Positions 25,110 to 37,423 of a DNA stretch of 64,000 nt are shown one piece after another (position 1 is the stretch's first letter; every line of letters starts with the position of its first letter). This DNA comes from an uncultured Collinsella sp. (lineage in GTDB: Bacteria > Actinomycetota > Coriobacteriia > Coriobacteriales > Coriobacteriaceae), in the NCBI GenBank assembly GCA_900541795.1, contig UQLC01000002.1, forward strand, positions 1 to 64,000. Reading direction: 5' to 3'. The notes beneath the pieces were generated by a model. The model saw only the letters and a list, made by a program, of their open reading frames with translations. It made no database searches and was not told the DNA's origin. The translations under genes and the position numbers were made by a program.

Positions 25110-27737
25110 CTACTCGGCGTCGGGAACCTCGTAGGTGGCCGCCGGCGTGTTATCGCACACGACGGTAAAGCCGCCGTCCTTGTCGACATCGACCGTCACC
25201 TGGTCGCCCTCGCGCACCGTGCCGTCGATGATGGCGGCGGCGATGGCGTCCACGACCTCGCGCTGGACCAGGCGCTTGAGCGGACGGGCACCGAACACGG
25301 GGTCCAGGCCGCCCACGGCGAGCATCTGCTTGGCCGCCGGGGTGATGGCAAGCGTCATGCGCTCCTTGGCCAGGCGTGCGCGGACGTCGGCAAGCTGGAT
25401 GTCGACGATCTTCTCGATCTGCGCCATGCCGAGCGGATGGAACACCACGATATCGTCGATACGGTTGAGAAACTCGGGACGGAAGGTCTGAGCCATGGCG
25501 GCGTTGACCTGATGGCGCATCTCCTCCTCGTCCTTACCGGACAGATCGGCGATGGCCTTGGAGCCCACGTTGGACGTCATGATGATAATCGTGTTCTTGA
25601 AGGACACCTGGCGACCCTGGCCATCGGTCAGGCGGCCGTCGTCAAGCACCTGCAGCAGCACGTTGAAGACATCCGGATGAGCCTTCTCCATCTCGTCGAG
25701 CAAGATCACGGAGTACGGACGACGGCGCACGGCCTCGGTGAGCTGGCCGCCCTCGTCGTAACCCACGTATCCCGGGGGCGCACCGATCAGACGCTGGACG
25801 CTGAACTTCTCCATGTACTCGGACATGTCGATACGCACGAGTGCGCGCTCGTCGTCGAACAGGCACTCGGCAAGCGCCTTGGCGAGCTCGGTCTTGCCCA
25901 CGCCGGTGGGGCCCAGGAAGAAGAAGCTGCCGATGGGCTTGTCCGGGTCGGAGAGACCCGCACGGCTGCGGCGCACGGCCGCGGCAACGGCGGAGACGGC
26001 CTCGTCCTGGCCGATGACGCGCTTATGCAGCTCGCCCTCCAGGCCCTTCAACTTGTCGAGCTCGCCCTGCATCATCTTGGACACGGGCACGCCGGTCCAG
26101 GCGCTCACGACCTCGGCGATCTCATCGGAGGTCACCTGTTCGTTGAGGCCCTCGCCGTCCTGCTGCTTTTGTGCCTCGAGCGCGGCCTCGGAATCCTGAA
26201 TCTGCTGCTGCAGGCCCGGAATCACGGAGAAGCGCAGCTCGGACGCACGGCCCAGGTCGCCGTTGCGCGTCGCGCGCTCCTCTTCGCTCTTGGCCTCGTC
26301 GAGCTGGCCCTTGAGCTCCTGCACGTGGTCGATGGCGTTCTTCTGGTTGAGCCAGCCGGCCTTTTGCACGTTGAGCTTTTCCTGGACCTCGGCGATCTCC
26401 TGACGCAGGGCCTCCAGACGCTCCTTGGAGGCGTCATCGGTCTCCTTCATGAGCGCCTGCTCCTCGATCTGCAGCTGGGTGAGCTGACGCGTGGTGGCGT
26501 CGATCTCAACCGGCATGCTGTCGAGCTCCATGCGCAGGCGGCTTGCGGCCTCATCGACCAGGTCGATGGCCTTGTCGGGCAGGAAACGGTCGGCGATGTA
26601 GCGATCGGAGAGGTCGGCAGCCGCCACGAGCGCGCTATCGGTGATATGCACGCCGTGGAAGATCTCGTACTTCTCCTTGAGGCCACGCAGGATCGAGATG
26701 GTGTCCTCGACGGTAGGCTCGGAGACCATCACAGTCTGGAAACGACGCGCGAGCGCCGCGTCCTTCTCGATGTACTTGCGGTACTCGTCAAGCGTGGTCG
26801 CGCCGATCGCGTGCAGGTCGCCACGGGCAAGCGCCGGCTTCAGGATGTTGCCGGCGTCCATGGAGCCCTCGGCGGCACCCGCGCCCACGATGGTGTGGAG
26901 CTCATCGATGAACAAGATGACCTTGCCCTCGGACTTCTGTACCTCCTTGAGCACGGCCTTCAAGCGGTCCTCGAACTCGCCGCGGTACTTGGCGCCGGCG
27001 ACCAGCGCGCTCATGTCGAGCTCGATGAGGTCGCGGTCGCGCAGCGTGCTCGGCACGTCGCCAGCCACGATACGCTGGGCGATGCCCTCGACGATGGCCG
27101 TCTTGCCGACGCCCGGCTCACCGATGAGCACGGGGTTGTTCTTGGTGCGACGGGACAGGACCTGGATGGTGCGGCGAATCTCATCGGTACGGCCGATGAC
27201 CGGGTCGAGCTTGCCGGCGCGGGCGAGGTCGCAAATGTTGCGACCGTACTGCTCCAGCGCCTCAAACTGCGTCTTATCCTCGGCAGACGTCACGCGGTCA
27301 TCACCGCGCAGCTCCTCGTAGACCTGCTCGATGCGCTCCTTGGTGACGCCGGCGTCGCGCAGCACGCGGCCGGCCTCGCCCTTGTCCTCGGCAAGCGCCA
27401 TCAGCAGATGCTCGGTCACCACAAAGCTGTCGCCCATCTTGGTGGCCTTCTTCTCGGCCTTTTCGATGACGCGGACGAGCTCGTTGGACAGGCCCATCTG
27501 CTGGCCCTCGCCCGAAACCTTGGGCGCGTGGTCGATGGCATCTTGCGTGGAGCGTGCGAGCTGAGCCGGGTCGGCACCAATGCGCTCTATGATCACGGAG
27601 ATATTGCGCTCGCCGGCACCGAGCAGGGCGGACAGCAGGTGAATCGGCTCTACCGCGCCGGCCTGCGCGTCGGCAGCCGTGCTCATGGCGGTCTGCAGCG
27701 CCTCGCGCGACGTCATTGCTAGCTTATCGATTCTCAT
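25110..27737 (-). CDS. clpB: ATP-dependent disaggregase ClpB
   Basis: 875-aa Hsp100 chaperone that works with DnaK to rescue aggregated proteins. It has the Clp N-terminal repeat domain (1-145), the first AAA+ module with GEPGVGKT (about 205-212), a coiled-coil middle domain (about 410-530) and a second AAA+ module with GPTGVGKT (about 605-612). Length is normal for ClpB. The ATG at 27737 follows GAGAGGTG. Upstream, at 27828-27852, is a 25-bp palindrome also found before dnaK, so both are probably HspR targets. Confidence 0.97.
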   Translation of the reverse strand: MRIDKLAMTSREALQTAMSTAADAQAGAVEPIHLLSALLGAGERNISVIIERIGADPAQLARSTQDAIDHAPKVSGEGQQMGLSNELVRVIEKAEKKATKMGDSFVVTEHLLMALAEDKGEAGRVLRDAGVTKERIEQVYEELRGDDRVTSAEDKTQFEALEQYGRNICDLARAGKLDPVIGRTDEIRRTIQVLSRRTKNNPVLIGEPGVGKTAIVEGIAQRIVAGDVPSTLRDRDLIELDMSALVAGAKYRGEFEDRLKAVLKEVQKSEGKVILFIDELHTIVGAGAAEGSMDAGNILKPALARGDLHAIGATTLDEYRKYIEKDAALARRFQTVMVSEPTVEDTISILRGLKEKYEIFHGVHITDSALVAAADLSDRYIADRFLPDKAIDLVDEAASRLRMELDSMPVEIDATTRQLTQLQIEEQALMKETDDASKERLEALRQEIAEVQEKLNVQKAGWLNQKNAIDHVQELKGQLDEAKSEEERATRNGDLGRASELRFSVIPGLQQQIQDSEAALEAQKQQDGEGLNEQVTSDEIAEVVSAWTGVPVSKMMQGELDKLKGLEGELHKRVIGQDEAVSAVAAAVRRSRAGLSDPDKPIGSFFFLGPTGVGKTELAKALAECLFDDERALVRIDMSEYMEKFSVQRLIGAPPGYVGYDEGGQLTEAVRRRPYSVILLDEMEKAHPDVFNVLLQVLDDGRLTDGQGRQVSFKNTIIIMTSNVGSKAIADLSGKDEEEMRHQVNAAMAQTFRPEFLNRIDDIVVFHPLGMAQIEKIVDIQLADVRARLAKERMTLAITPAAKQMLAVGGLDPVFGARPLKRLVQREVVDAIAAAIIDGTVREGDQVTVDVDKDGGFTVVCDNTPAATYEVPDAE

Positions 27738-27827
27738 GGAATCACCTCTCTTGGGGCGGCCGCCCTACGGGGCGGCTTCACGTTGTTCGAGAAGTATTGT
27801 TGCCAGCTTTGCGCGATCTTATACACA

Positions 27828-27852
27828 AATCTAAGTCTCTATATATAAGATT
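27828..27852. promoter_or_regulatory. HAIR-like box upstream of clpB (candidate HspR site)
   Basis: AATCTAAGTC...ATATAAGATT, 25 bp, near-symmetric at the ends. It matches the box at 37424-37448 before dnaK in 21 of 25 positions and overlaps the expected -35 region. HspR is encoded in this window. Confidence 0.65.
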
Positions 27853-27916
27853 TTCTGAGTGATTAAGAGATAGGGAGCAGGCACGCTCGCCCGCTGCGGC
27901 CTCGTCCCCTTACTAT

Positions 27917-28175
27917 CTCAATCTGTAACATCTAGCGACTGTTTATGGCTCCAGATGTTACAAATCAAGATGAAATGGCCAACGGCGCCCGTTTGTCTCA
28001 ATCTGTAACATCTACTCGGCAAATAGAGCTCCATCTGTTACAAATCGAGACGAACAGAAGACGCCCGAATCGAAAATCTAAATCTGTAACACCAGGCCCA
28101 CTTTTAGCGGCCAAGATGTTACAGATCGAGACAAACCGAGAACTACTACAAAGGGGACGGGTACCTTTGTGGTGG
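27917..28175. repeat. Array of palindromic repeats, left of two small membrane genes
   Basis: Three palindromes with ctgtaacatc / gatgttacag-type arms (about 27917-27972, 27995-28051, 28079-28132) are followed by one of a second family, cacaaagggg / cctttgtgg (28146-28175). The spacer around 27972-27994 is repeated near 29924-29949. Nothing coding is seen here. Confidence 0.7.
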
Positions 28176-28184
28176 TTGCAGTCT

Positions 28185-28895
28185 CTATTTACTTGCCGAA
28201 CCCGTGCTTCCCGATTCGCCGCTCCAGGGCATCTCATCCTCGAAGAGCCATATACGGGCAGACCCACTATCGCGTGCAGTCTGCGGGTCGGGCAAGCAGG
28301 TCTGTTCATAGGCATCTTGGATACACTGACCCATAAAATCGTTGAGCTCGGCCTGGTCGCCCTCCATGACATAGGCTGCATCGCCGGCCATGATGTAAAT
28401 ACCCGGACCCTCATTGCCCTCGTAACCCGGATCGTACGAGACATCACATAACTTTGCGCCGTTTGCAGTGTCCAGCTCGATGGAAGAGTGGCATCCGCCA
28501 ACCATGTCGTTCGCTTTTGCCCGATAGGACGCATATCCGTACCAACGCTTAAATGTTTTGCCCTTGAGTAGCTCGGACGCCCTATCGATCAGGCTTGTAT
28601 CCGTGGTATAGCGCATGGCCCCAAGCTGAATACTCGGATAATTGCTAATACCCAGCACAGCCGGCTGCTCATCAAAATCAACGGTAATGGTCTCGGGCTT
28701 GTCGTCGCCGGTCAGAAGTTCGACAGATTGAGCCACAGGCTTGACCAACGGCTCCGTCACCGCAGCAGGTAGAAATGCCATACCGACAGCGCCCGCGCCA
28801 ACCACAGCGATCGCAAGCGCCAAGACAATCAATCCAATACGGGCAGAACGGCTCACGGCAAAACACCCCACAATGCAAACCTTCGCCACCTGCAC
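28185..28895 (-). CDS. Membrane-anchored hypothetical protein
   Basis: Up to 236 aa, family unknown. One hydrophobic segment (about 20-42, IGLIVLALAIAVVGAGAVGMAF) anchors a likely extracellular domain of about 190 residues with several Cys (GGCHSS, AKLCDVSY, QCIQDAYEQTC). The start is uncertain: the first in-frame start is GTG at 28895, but a GTG 39 nt further in, after GGGGTG, is also plausible. It is divergent from the gene at 29091. Both lie inside the same repeat arrays and share the plan of TM anchor plus Cys-containing outer domain, so they may be distant relatives. Confidence 0.6.
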   Translation of the reverse strand: MQVAKVCIVGCFAVSRSARIGLIVLALAIAVVGAGAVGMAFLPAAVTEPLVKPVAQSVELLTGDDKPETITVDFDEQPAVLGISNYPSIQLGAMRYTTDTSLIDRASELLKGKTFKRWYGYASYRAKANDMVGGCHSSIELDTANGAKLCDVSYDPGYEGNEGPGIYIMAGDAAYVMEGDQAELNDFMGQCIQDAYEQTCLPDPQTARDSGSARIWLFEDEMPWSGESGSTGSASK

Positions 28896-28945
28896 TAATG
28901 ATACCGCCAGCTAACACTATTACCAAAAGAAGCCGCGCGCTCCTC

Positions 28946-28980
28946 ACCACCACAAAGGGGACAGGCACCTTTGTGGTGGT
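28946..28980. repeat. Palindromic repeat, cacaaaggggacagg family
   Basis: accaccacaaaggggacagg pairs with cctttgtggtggt. It lies in the 195-bp gap between the two divergent small membrane genes. Confidence 0.65.
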
Positions 28981-29090
28981 TTTCGACGCTAACGGTCGAC
29001 CATCTCGCGCCATGAGATTAAACTTGAATTGTTCTCTGAACATATCCATTTCTGCCTATCCTCAACAGATCTTTGTCTCGAGGAGCGCAT

Positions 29091-29759
29091 ATGAAGCCGT
29101 CTCATTCCACCGGCCGCAACGTCATCGCCATTCTCGCCATACCCATCGTGATGCTCTTCCTTATCGTCATCACGCCCTTTTCTTTTGGTATCGCCTCGCC
29201 CTTCGATCTTTGCGGGATGATCGACGCCGGCTCGCGTGCCACCTCGCTCTCCTTTGTCTGCCGTGGCGTGTTCTACGAATATGCAATTCCCACCGGAAGT
29301 TGGCAGTCCAAGTTACCGTTGCTCGGCAAGGTCGACGGATGCTCCCCCTATTTCTGCCTTGAACCTCAGGCGCTAAACTATCTGATCGACGACCAGCCAC
29401 TCGACTCCATCACCCTCGCCTACGACTACGCACCAAACACCGATGAGCGCCACATGAACCAAGTCCTCGACAAGCTGCTTGGACAGTGCGGGCTCACCGC
29501 GGAAGCCGGTCGAACCATCTATAGCAACCGGAAATTAAAGCGAACAGAACTCCGCCGTGTCGGAAAAATCAAAGGGCGAAACGGGGCCGCCTACTGGGAT
29601 GCCTGGGCAACACGCGACAAGGGCGAATTCGGACACAGCACCTATATGGTCACTGTCTACACCAAAGACGGAATTAAGGACAATGTTGACGATTTCGCGT
29701 CATCCAAACTCGGCATCCCCAAAACAACCAAACCCGCCAGCCCGGATGAAATCCTGTAG
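29091..29759 (+). CDS. Membrane-anchored hypothetical protein
   Basis: 222-aa protein of unknown function. A hydrophobic segment at about 9-32 (VIAILAIPIVMLFLIVITPF) acts as a signal anchor. The outer part has Cys residues at DLCGM, SFVCRG, DGCSPYFC and GQCGL, and a C-terminal half with YMVTVYTKDG. GAGGAG lies 6-7 nt before the ATG at 29091, so I prefer it to the GTG-type start at 29073. It is divergent from the gene at 28895 and flanked by repeats. Confidence 0.65.
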   Translation: MKPSHSTGRNVIAILAIPIVMLFLIVITPFSFGIASPFDLCGMIDAGSRATSLSFVCRGVFYEYAIPTGSWQSKLPLLGKVDGCSPYFCLEPQALNYLIDDQPLDSITLAYDYAPNTDERHMNQVLDKLLGQCGLTAEAGRTIYSNRKLKRTELRRVGKIKGRNGAAYWDAWATRDKGEFGHSTYMVTVYTKDGIKDNVDDFASSKLGIPKTTKPASPDEIL

Positions 29760-29810
29760 GGACGCTCATTAAAATGCCGCCCAGCGATCACAATAACATC
29801 GAGCCCACCC

Positions 29811-30047
29811 CCACCACCACAAAGGTGCCTGTCCCCTTTGTGGTGATTTTCGGCTCCAGCGCTCAAAATCTCGATCTGTAACATCTAGCTGCCGTTTTTG
29901 ACCCCAGATGTTACAGATTGAGATGAAATGCTCAGCGGCGCCCGTTTATCTAGATCTGTAACAACTACTCGGCAAATAAGGGTCTACCTGTTACAGGACA
30001 AGACAAACCGCGGACCGCCACAAAGGGGACAGGCACCTTTGTGGCGG
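29811..30047. repeat. Array of palindromic repeats, right of two small membrane genes
   Basis: In order: a caccacaaagg palindrome (29811-29845), two ctgtaacatc-family palindromes (29869-29923, 29950-30004) and another cacaaagg palindrome (30014-30047). The segment cggcgcccgtttatct repeats the one at about 27983 with few changes, so the left and right arrays share a composite ancestor. Confidence 0.7.
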
Positions 30048-30143
30048 TTTTCGACAAAAAGAAGCCGCCCCATTAACAGAGGCGGCATCAAGCAAGTCTA
30101 TTTATTAGCGTCCCTCAAGACCCAACGAGAATGCAGAAATGTA

Positions 30144-30217
30144 GTCCGGGGCTCACCCTTTCCCGAACGCGACCCTCGCGAAGCGCGTGAGCGGGCAGGA
30201 AAGGGTAAGCCCCGGAC
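30144..30217 (-). terminator. Long hairpin downstream of the aconitase gene
   Basis: Arms gtccggggctcaccctttcc / ggaaagggtaagccccggac (19 of 20 bp) around a 34-nt loop that folds further. It lies 15 nt after the stop codon. No T-run, so termination may be Rho-aided, or it may protect the 3' end. Confidence 0.6.
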
Positions 30218-30232
30218 GGACAATTAAGTGCG

Positions 30233-32533
30233 TTACTCGGCAGCGGCCTTGAACTTGTTGTAGTTGATCAGGCAGCCGGCCTTGACGATGGCACGCTCCT
30301 CTGCCGTCATATCGGCAATATAGAGCTCAATCTGCTCGACCGCACCATCGGCGCGCACTACGTACGCGGCGATGTTCTGCAGGTCGCCGTCGAGCGTGGT
30401 ACGGATACCCGGCACAAAGACGTAGTCGCCCACCTCAAAGTTGGGCTCGGCCTCCATCTGGAAGGGCACCATGCCCCAGTTCATCACGTTGGAGCGATAG
30501 CGCTTGGTGGCGTACTCGTGGACGATGTTGGCCAGGCCGCCAATTACGCGCTGGCAGCTCGCGGCCTGCTCGCGGGCAGAACCGTCACCGGGCTTCTTGG
30601 CATAGAGCATGGAGCCGTACTCAGTCGCCTTGGCATCGGCCGCGACACCCGCGCCGGTCAGCGCCTCAAACACGCTGGCAAGCTCGGCATCGAGTGCCAC
30701 CAGGTCGCCCGCTGCCTCGCCGGCAACGCGGCGCTTTTCCACCGCGTCGACCTCCTTGGAGCGGCCCACGTAGGCAGGGTCGCGACGGCTGAGCGTAAAC
30801 TCGGCCAGACCCAGCGGGTTGGAGCGGAAGGAGCTCGTCTCGCCCGAGGGAATGAGCTCGTCGGTCGTAGTGACCGGGTCCATGATCTTGGAGCACACCT
30901 TGAGCAGGATGTCGTCGCCGAGAGGCTCCATCGCGGGCCACGGCTTGATGTTGGGGCCCTCGACCAGCTCGTCGGCCGGCTCAGCCTTGCCAAAGCCCCA
31001 GTACACGCGCTTCTTGTACGGCGCGTCGTCAAAGGTGTACTCGCAGGCCTCGTCCCAAGTCTCCTCGGGCAGGTCGGTCGCCGGCGTCAGGACGCCGCCG
31101 TTGGCAGCCGTCGCCGCAATGGAGCGGGCGTCCATCAGGGCCACGGCGCTCAGCTGACCGTTGCCCGGCTTGGAACCCTCGCGATTGGGGAAGTTGCGCG
31201 TGGTGTGGCGGATCGAAAGGCCGTTGTTGGCAGGCGTGTCGCCGGCGCCGAAGCACGGGCCGCAGAATGCCGTGCGCACAATCGCGCCGGCCTCCATAAG
31301 GTCGTAGATGTAGCCGCGGCGTGTAAGCTCGAGCGCCACGGGCTGGCTCGTGGGATAGACCGACAGCGAAAACTCGCCGCAGCCGGTGTTGGCGCCCTTA
31401 AGCACGCGGGCAGCCTGGACCACGGAGTCGTAGTTGCCGCCCGAGCAGCCGGCGATGACGCCCTGCTGCACGTGCAGCTTGCCGTCGACGATCTTGTCGA
31501 GCAGGCTAAAGTGTGTCTTACCCTCGCCGATCTTGGCGGCCTCGAGCTCGACCTCATGCAGGATGTCCTCGAGGTTCTCGTTGAGCTCGTCAATCTCAAA
31601 GCCGTTAGAAGGATGGAACGGCAGCGCGATCATGGGCTTGATGCTCGACAGGTCGACCTCGACGCAGCCGTCGTAGTAGGCGACATCGGCGGGCTTGAGC
31701 TCGCGGTAGTCGTCGCCGCGGCCGTGCATGGTCAAAAACGCGCGCGTGTCCTCGTCGGTGGCCCAGATGCTCGACAGGCAGGTGGTCTCGGTGGTCATGA
31801 CGTCGACGCCGTTGCGATAATCGGTCGTCATGCTCGCAATGCCGGGGCCCACGAACTCCATGACCCTGTTCTTAACGTAACCCTTGGCAAAGACGGCGCG
31901 GATGATGGCGAGCGCCACATCGTGTGGGCCAACGCCGGGGCGCGGGGCGCCCGTGAGGTAGATGGCAACGACGCCGGGATAGGCAACGTCGTAGGTGTCG
32001 CGCAGCAGCTGCTTTGCCAGCTCGCCACCGCCCTCGCCCACGGCCATGGTGCCCAGAGCGCCGTAGCGGGTGTGCGAGTCGGAGCCCAGGATCATCTTGC
32101 CACAGCCGGCGAAGTTCTCACGCATAAAGGAGTGGATGACGGCGATGTGCGGCGGGACGAAGATGCCGCCGTACTTCTTGGCCGCGGAAAGGCCAAAGAC
32201 GTGGTCGTCCTCATTGATGGTGCCTCCCACGGCGCACAGCGAGTTATGGCAGTTGGTGAGCACGTAGGGCAGCGGGAACTGCTCCATGCCCGAGGCGCGC
32301 GCCGTCTGGATGATGCCAACGAAGGTGATGTCGTGGCTCGCCATGGCGTCAAAGCGAATCTTGAGTGCCTCGGGGTCACCCGACGTGTTATGTGCCTGGA
32401 GGATCGAATACGCGATGGTGCCGCGCTTGGCATCCTCGGGCGTCTGCGTAATACCGCGCTCGGCAGCCTCGGCCGCAGGCACAACCTCGCTGCCGCCGCG
32501 CAGGTAGATGCCGTCCTCGTACAGCTTGACCAT
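30233..32533 (-). CDS. Aconitase-family hydratase
   Basis: 766-aa [4Fe-4S] hydro-lyase; probably interconverts citrate and isocitrate. The three cluster Cys fit VLTNCHNS, and CxxC within [11 protein letters not shown]. Substrate-binding motifs [13 protein letters not shown] and [12 protein letters not shown] are present. The C-terminal swivel domain lies at about 620-766. It belongs to the large group annotated as 'hydratase', related to AcnA/LeuC-like proteins. ATG 32533 is preferred, with GGGAGA 4-5 nt upstream. It stands alone as a transcription unit. Confidence 0.88.
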   Translation of the reverse strand: MVKLYEDGIYLRGGSEVVPAAEAAERGITQTPEDAKRGTIAYSILQAHNTSGDPEALKIRFDAMASHDITFVGIIQTARASGMEQFPLPYVLTNCHNSLCAVGGTINEDDHVFGLSAAKKYGGIFVPPHIAVIHSFMRENFAGCGKMILGSDSHTRYGALGTMAVGEGGGELAKQLLRDTYDVAYPGVVAIYLTGAPRPGVGPHDVALAIIRAVFAKGYVKNRVMEFVGPGIASMTTDYRNGVDVMTTETTCLSSIWATDEDTRAFLTMHGRGDDYRELKPADVAYYDGCVEVDLSSIKPMIALPFHPSNGFEIDELNENLEDILHEVELEAAKIGEGKTHFSLLDKIVDGKLHVQQGVIAGCSGGNYDSVVQAARVLKGANTGCGEFSLSVYPTSQPVALELTRRGYIYDLMEAGAIVRTAFCGPCFGAGDTPANNGLSIRHTTRNFPNREGSKPGNGQLSAVALMDARSIAATAANGGVLTPATDLPEETWDEACEYTFDDAPYKKRVYWGFGKAEPADELVEGPNIKPWPAMEPLGDDILLKVCSKIMDPVTTTDELIPSGETSSFRSNPLGLAEFTLSRRDPAYVGRSKEVDAVEKRRVAGEAAGDLVALDAELASVFEALTGAGVAADAKATEYGSMLYAKKPGDGSAREQAASCQRVIGGLANIVHEYATKRYRSNVMNWGMVPFQMEAEPNFEVGDYVFVPGIRTTLDGDLQNIAAYVVRADGAVEQIELYIADMTAEERAIVKAGCLINYNKFKAAAE

Positions 32534-32706
32534 ACTGTCTCCCACTCTGCCCAAAAGATTTGGGCGCATAGCATACATTCGTTCAATATCGTGCCATAGA
32601 ACGGTTGCGAGTGGGTTACGAATCTACACGTTCACTTTATCTCGGTAAAGTACAGGACGAGTCCGGCGAGGGCCTGCAGATTTAGTGCAAGAGTGTCCCT
32701 TTCGAC

Positions 32707-32735
32707 TAGTCATTTAAGAACGTCCCCAATGACTA
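32707..32735. repeat. Palindromic repeat, tcattnaagaacgtcccc family (copy 1)
   Basis: tagtcatt-taagaacgtcccc-aatgacta, perfect 8-bp stem. Relatives at 54102-54158, 57524-57552 and 63599-63629 keep the loop while the stem varies. It sits 25 bp left of structured element copy 1. Confidence 0.7.
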
Positions 32736-32760
32736 CCAACGACTACCGCATCCGGAGCAA

Positions 32761-32932
32761 GGCAACGCCGCAGGTAGAGGACGGACAGCAAGCGACGTCC
32801 AGGGCGAACAAGTTGGCATGAAAAAGGCAAGGCATAGACCTTCTGGTCATGCCTTGCCTTTTGAATGACAAATTGTCGCCCTGGGCGGCGCGCAGCGTCG
32901 GCCCGTTACGCGGGTTGGTAAACCCGCGTAAC
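32761..32932 (-). ncRNA. 172-nt structured element, copy 1 (3' end of hspR)
   Basis: One of three homologous copies. On the minus strand it begins in the stop codon of hspR with the hairpin gttacgcggg / cccgcgtaac (loop tttaccaa). A long nested stem with the capping palindrome gaccagaaggtc follows, and it ends with the conserved ctctacctgcggcgttgcc. Helices differ from the other copies by paired changes. It may be a 3'-UTR RNA, a terminator or a small transposed element. Confidence 0.6.
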
Positions 32933-33348
32933 TACAAATCCCCGCCGGCACCCAGCAGCTTGCGCATGACCTGTTCGGGGTTAACCGAGCCGTCGCGCGG
33001 GGCCAGGGCGGTGATCTTCTTCTGCATCTTGTACTCGTGCAGCTCGTCCTCGAGCTGGCGCACGCGGGCGCGGAGCTTTTCGTTCTCGCGCTCGCGTTCC
33101 TCGGCACGCTCCTTCATATCGAGGATGCGCACCACGCCGGCAAGGTTGATGCCCTCGTCGGTCAGCTGGTTGATGAGCTCCAGGCGCTCGATATCGGCAC
33201 GCGAATACAGACGCGTGTTGCCGCCCGAGCGCTGGGGGTTCACCAGGCCCTTGGACTCGTAGACGCGCAGAGTCTGCGGATGCATGCCGGTCAACTCGGC
33301 CGCCACGCTGATCATGTACAGCGGTTTATTCCTATTGTCCTCGGCCAT
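32932..33348 (-). CDS. hspR: Heat-shock repressor HspR (MerR family)
   Basis: 138-aa regulator, last gene of the dnaK operon. The MerR helix-turn-helix shows YMISVAAELTGMHPQTLRVY, then RLYSRADIERLELINQL, and a coiled coil rich in Arg/Glu follows (about 72-115). HspR represses dnaK and clpB operons and is thought to use DnaK as co-repressor. ATG 33348 is chosen because AAGGGG lies about 9 nt upstream. It lies 154 nt after dnaJ. Its stop codon overlaps structured element copy 1 by one base. Confidence 0.93.
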   Translation of the reverse strand: MAEDNRNKPLYMISVAAELTGMHPQTLRVYESKGLVNPQRSGGNTRLYSRADIERLELINQLTDEGINLAGVVRILDMKERAEERERENEKLRARVRQLEDELHEYKMQKKITALAPRDGSVNPEQVMRKLLGAGGDL

Positions 33349-33502
33349 ACTCACAGACCCCTTCTTAATCAACCTCATCCCAAAGCGGCTTTCCCAGGCA
33401 CCCGACCTTGGCCTTCAAACCGTCGCTCGCGTACCCGAGTACGCGTCGCTCCTCTTTCAGGCCAATCTCGAGCACCTGGAAAACCCGCCTCGGGCTCCAT
33501 TT

Positions 33503-34468
33503 TTAATACGTCGCCTTGTAACGGTTGACCTTCTCGCGATAATCGCGCGTGTCGGCCTCGCGCAGCTTGGTCATAGCATCGCGCTCGTCATCGGACAGGT
33601 TCGTGGGGACCTGTACCTTGATTTCGACGAGCAGCGCACCGGTGCGGCCGCGATGCTTAACGTCGGGCGCGCCCATTTCCTTAAAGCGGAACTTCTTGCC
33701 CGTCTGGGTACCCGCGGGCACCTTCAGACGAACCGTCGCGCCGCCGGGCGTGGGCACGTCCACCGTGCAGCCGAGCGCCGCCTCGTAGACCGAGACCGGC
33801 ACCTCCATGGCTACGTCGGCGCCTTTGCGCTTAAACAGCGGGTGCTCCTCCACATGCGTGGTCACGACCAGGTCGCCGCGCTCGCCACCCGCAACGCCAT
33901 ACTCGCCGCGACGCTTGTAGCGTAGCTTGCCGCCGTCGACCGCGCCCGCGGGGACCGAGACCGTAATGGTCTGCTGCTCGCCTGTCGAGGGAATGCGATA
34001 GGTGACTTTGTGCGTCACGCCGCGAAACGCGTCCTCGGCCGTCACATCGACGGTCAGCGACAGGTCGCCGCCCTTGCGCGCGCGGTTGCGACCCGCACCG
34101 GCACCGGCAGCGCCCGCAGCCCCGGCAAAGCCCGAGCCCCAATCGCTACCCCAGGCACCGTTGCCGCTAAAGATGCTGTCGAAGATGTCACCCCAGCCGC
34201 TGGCACCCGCGCCGGCACCGTAGCCGCCGCCATACGCGCCGCCTGCGCCCGGCATGCCGCCAAACATGAGCATCTGGTCGTACTCTTTGCGCTTCTTCTC
34301 GTCCGAAAGCGTCTCGTAGGCCTCGCTGATCTCCTTGAACTTGGCCTCGTCGCCGCCGGCATCGGGGTGATATTTTTGCGCGAGCTTGCGAAACGCGCTC
34401 TTGATCTCTTTGTCGGAGGCGCTCTTGGATACGCCCAGGATGTCATAGAAGGTTTTGCCTGCAGCCAT
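33503..34468 (-). CDS. dnaJ: DnaJ-class co-chaperone without zinc domain (CbpA type)
   Basis: 321-aa J-protein that stimulates DnaK ATPase and delivers substrates. The J domain is at 5-70 with HPD in [10 protein letters not shown] Gly/Ala/Met-rich linker spans about 80-125. The C-terminal substrate domains have no CxxCxGxG repeats, so it is a class B J-protein like CbpA. ATG 34468 follows AGGAGAG. It is third in the dnaK-grpE-dnaJ-hspR operon, 107 nt after grpE with a hairpin between. Confidence 0.93.
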   Translation of the reverse strand: MAAGKTFYDILGVSKSASDKEIKSAFRKLAQKYHPDAGGDEAKFKEISEAYETLSDEKKRKEYDQMLMFGGMPGAGGAYGGGYGAGAGASGWGDIFDSIFSGNGAWGSDWGSGFAGAAGAAGAGAGRNRARKGGDLSLTVDVTAEDAFRGVTHKVTYRIPSTGEQQTITVSVPAGAVDGGKLRYKRRGEYGVAGGERGDLVVTTHVEEHPLFKRKGADVAMEVPVSVYEAALGCTVDVPTPGGATVRLKVPAGTQTGKKFRFKEMGAPDVKHRGRTGALLVEIKVQVPTNLSDDERDAMTKLREADTRDYREKVNRYKATY

Positions 34469-34540
34469 CGTAGCTCCTCTCCTGTTTCATCCGCCGCCCA
34501 GCGGGCGGCGGCTCATGCTTTCATATGGCACTAGGCCAGA

Positions 34541-34570
34541 AAGGGCCCCGGGTGTTGCCCCGGGGCCCTT
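34541..34570 (-). terminator. Intercistronic hairpin between grpE and dnaJ
   Basis: aagggccccggg / ccccggggccctt-type stem, about 12 bp, with a short loop. Located inside the heat-shock operon just after grpE, so it probably attenuates dnaJ-hspR expression or marks an mRNA processing point. Confidence 0.6.
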
Positions 34571-34575
34571 CTCAA

Positions 34576-35418
34576 TTACTCCTCGGTGCTCTCGGCCGTA
34601 TCGGCCGTAGCATCCTCGGGCGCCGCTTCGGGCTCCGGTGCGGGGCGCTTCTCGCCACCGTAGGTCACCGTCACCATCGCGGAACGCAGGATGCGATCCG
34701 CCATGCGGTAGCCCTTCTGGTACACGTCGTTGACGGTCTCGTCGTACTGCGATGCGTCCTCGACGCGACCCACAGCCTGATGCTCGAGCGGATCGAACGC
34801 CTCGCCCTTGGGGTCGATGGGCTCAACGCCCTCACGCGCAAACACATCGAGCAGCTTGGCATGTACCGCGTCAACGCCATCGACGAACTGCTTAAAGTCG
34901 TCGGAAAGCTCTTGACTGCGGGCATGGTCGATCGCGCGCTCGATATCGTCAATCACCGGCAACAGCGCGGTGACAAGCTTCTCGGTCGCGCGCTCGCGCT
35001 CGGCGATGCGCTCGTTGGCGGTGCGGCGACGGAAGTTCTCCCAGTCGGCCTGCAGACGGGCGGTGCGCTCGGTGGCGTCCTTCGCCTTGTCCTCGGCGGC
35101 CTTCTGAGCCTCTGCCGCAGCATCGAGCTCGCTGCGCACGTCGGCAAGCTCCTTTTGGGCCTGCTCGAACTTGAGCTTAAAGTCGTTGTCGGCGGCTTCC
35201 TCACCGGCGCGGATAGCAGCTTCCACCATCTCGTCCTCGGTCATCGTCGCCTCCTTGTTGGAATCCTCTACCTGGTTCTCGGCAGCCTCGACGGCCTCGG
35301 TCTCATTGACCTCGGTATCGTCGACGGCCTCTACGGGAATCTTCACGTCCTTCTCCTCAGAGTCAACGGGGGCGGCGCCAGCGGCAGCCGCCTCCGTGCG
35401 AGCTTTACGGGCGGACAT
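34576..35418 (-). CDS. grpE: Nucleotide exchange factor GrpE
   Basis: 280-aa DnaK nucleotide exchange factor. The N-terminal ~90 residues are acidic and low complexity, longer than usual. A long helix (about 85-140) contains ADWENFRRRTANERI, the GrpE signature. The C-terminal beta domain has GVEPIDPKGEAFDPLEHQAV and VYQKGYRMADRILRSAMVTV. It starts 2 nt after dnaK. Confidence 0.96.
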   Translation of the reverse strand: MSARKARTEAAAAGAAPVDSEEKDVKIPVEAVDDTEVNETEAVEAAENQVEDSNKEATMTEDEMVEAAIRAGEEAADNDFKLKFEQAQKELADVRSELDAAAEAQKAAEDKAKDATERTARLQADWENFRRRTANERIAERERATEKLVTALLPVIDDIERAIDHARSQELSDDFKQFVDGVDAVHAKLLDVFAREGVEPIDPKGEAFDPLEHQAVGRVEDASQYDETVNDVYQKGYRMADRILRSAMVTVTYGGEKRPAPEPEAAPEDATADTAESTEE

Positions 35419-35420
35419 GA

Positions 35421-37313
<1,893 letters not shown>

Positions 37314-37423
37314 TAGAAATTCCCTCTCTCTTGTGCGTTTGCACCGACTCGGCGGTCTGCCGAGCGGTGTTTCGGCTTGTCTTTCAGGATGTAGTGTATC
37401 CCCTTATGGGCCGGAATATACAA

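Noticed and set aside
25098..27722. Long plus-strand ORF (874 codons) opposite clpB
   Set aside because: It mirrors clpB exactly; no recognisable domains and no ribosome site.
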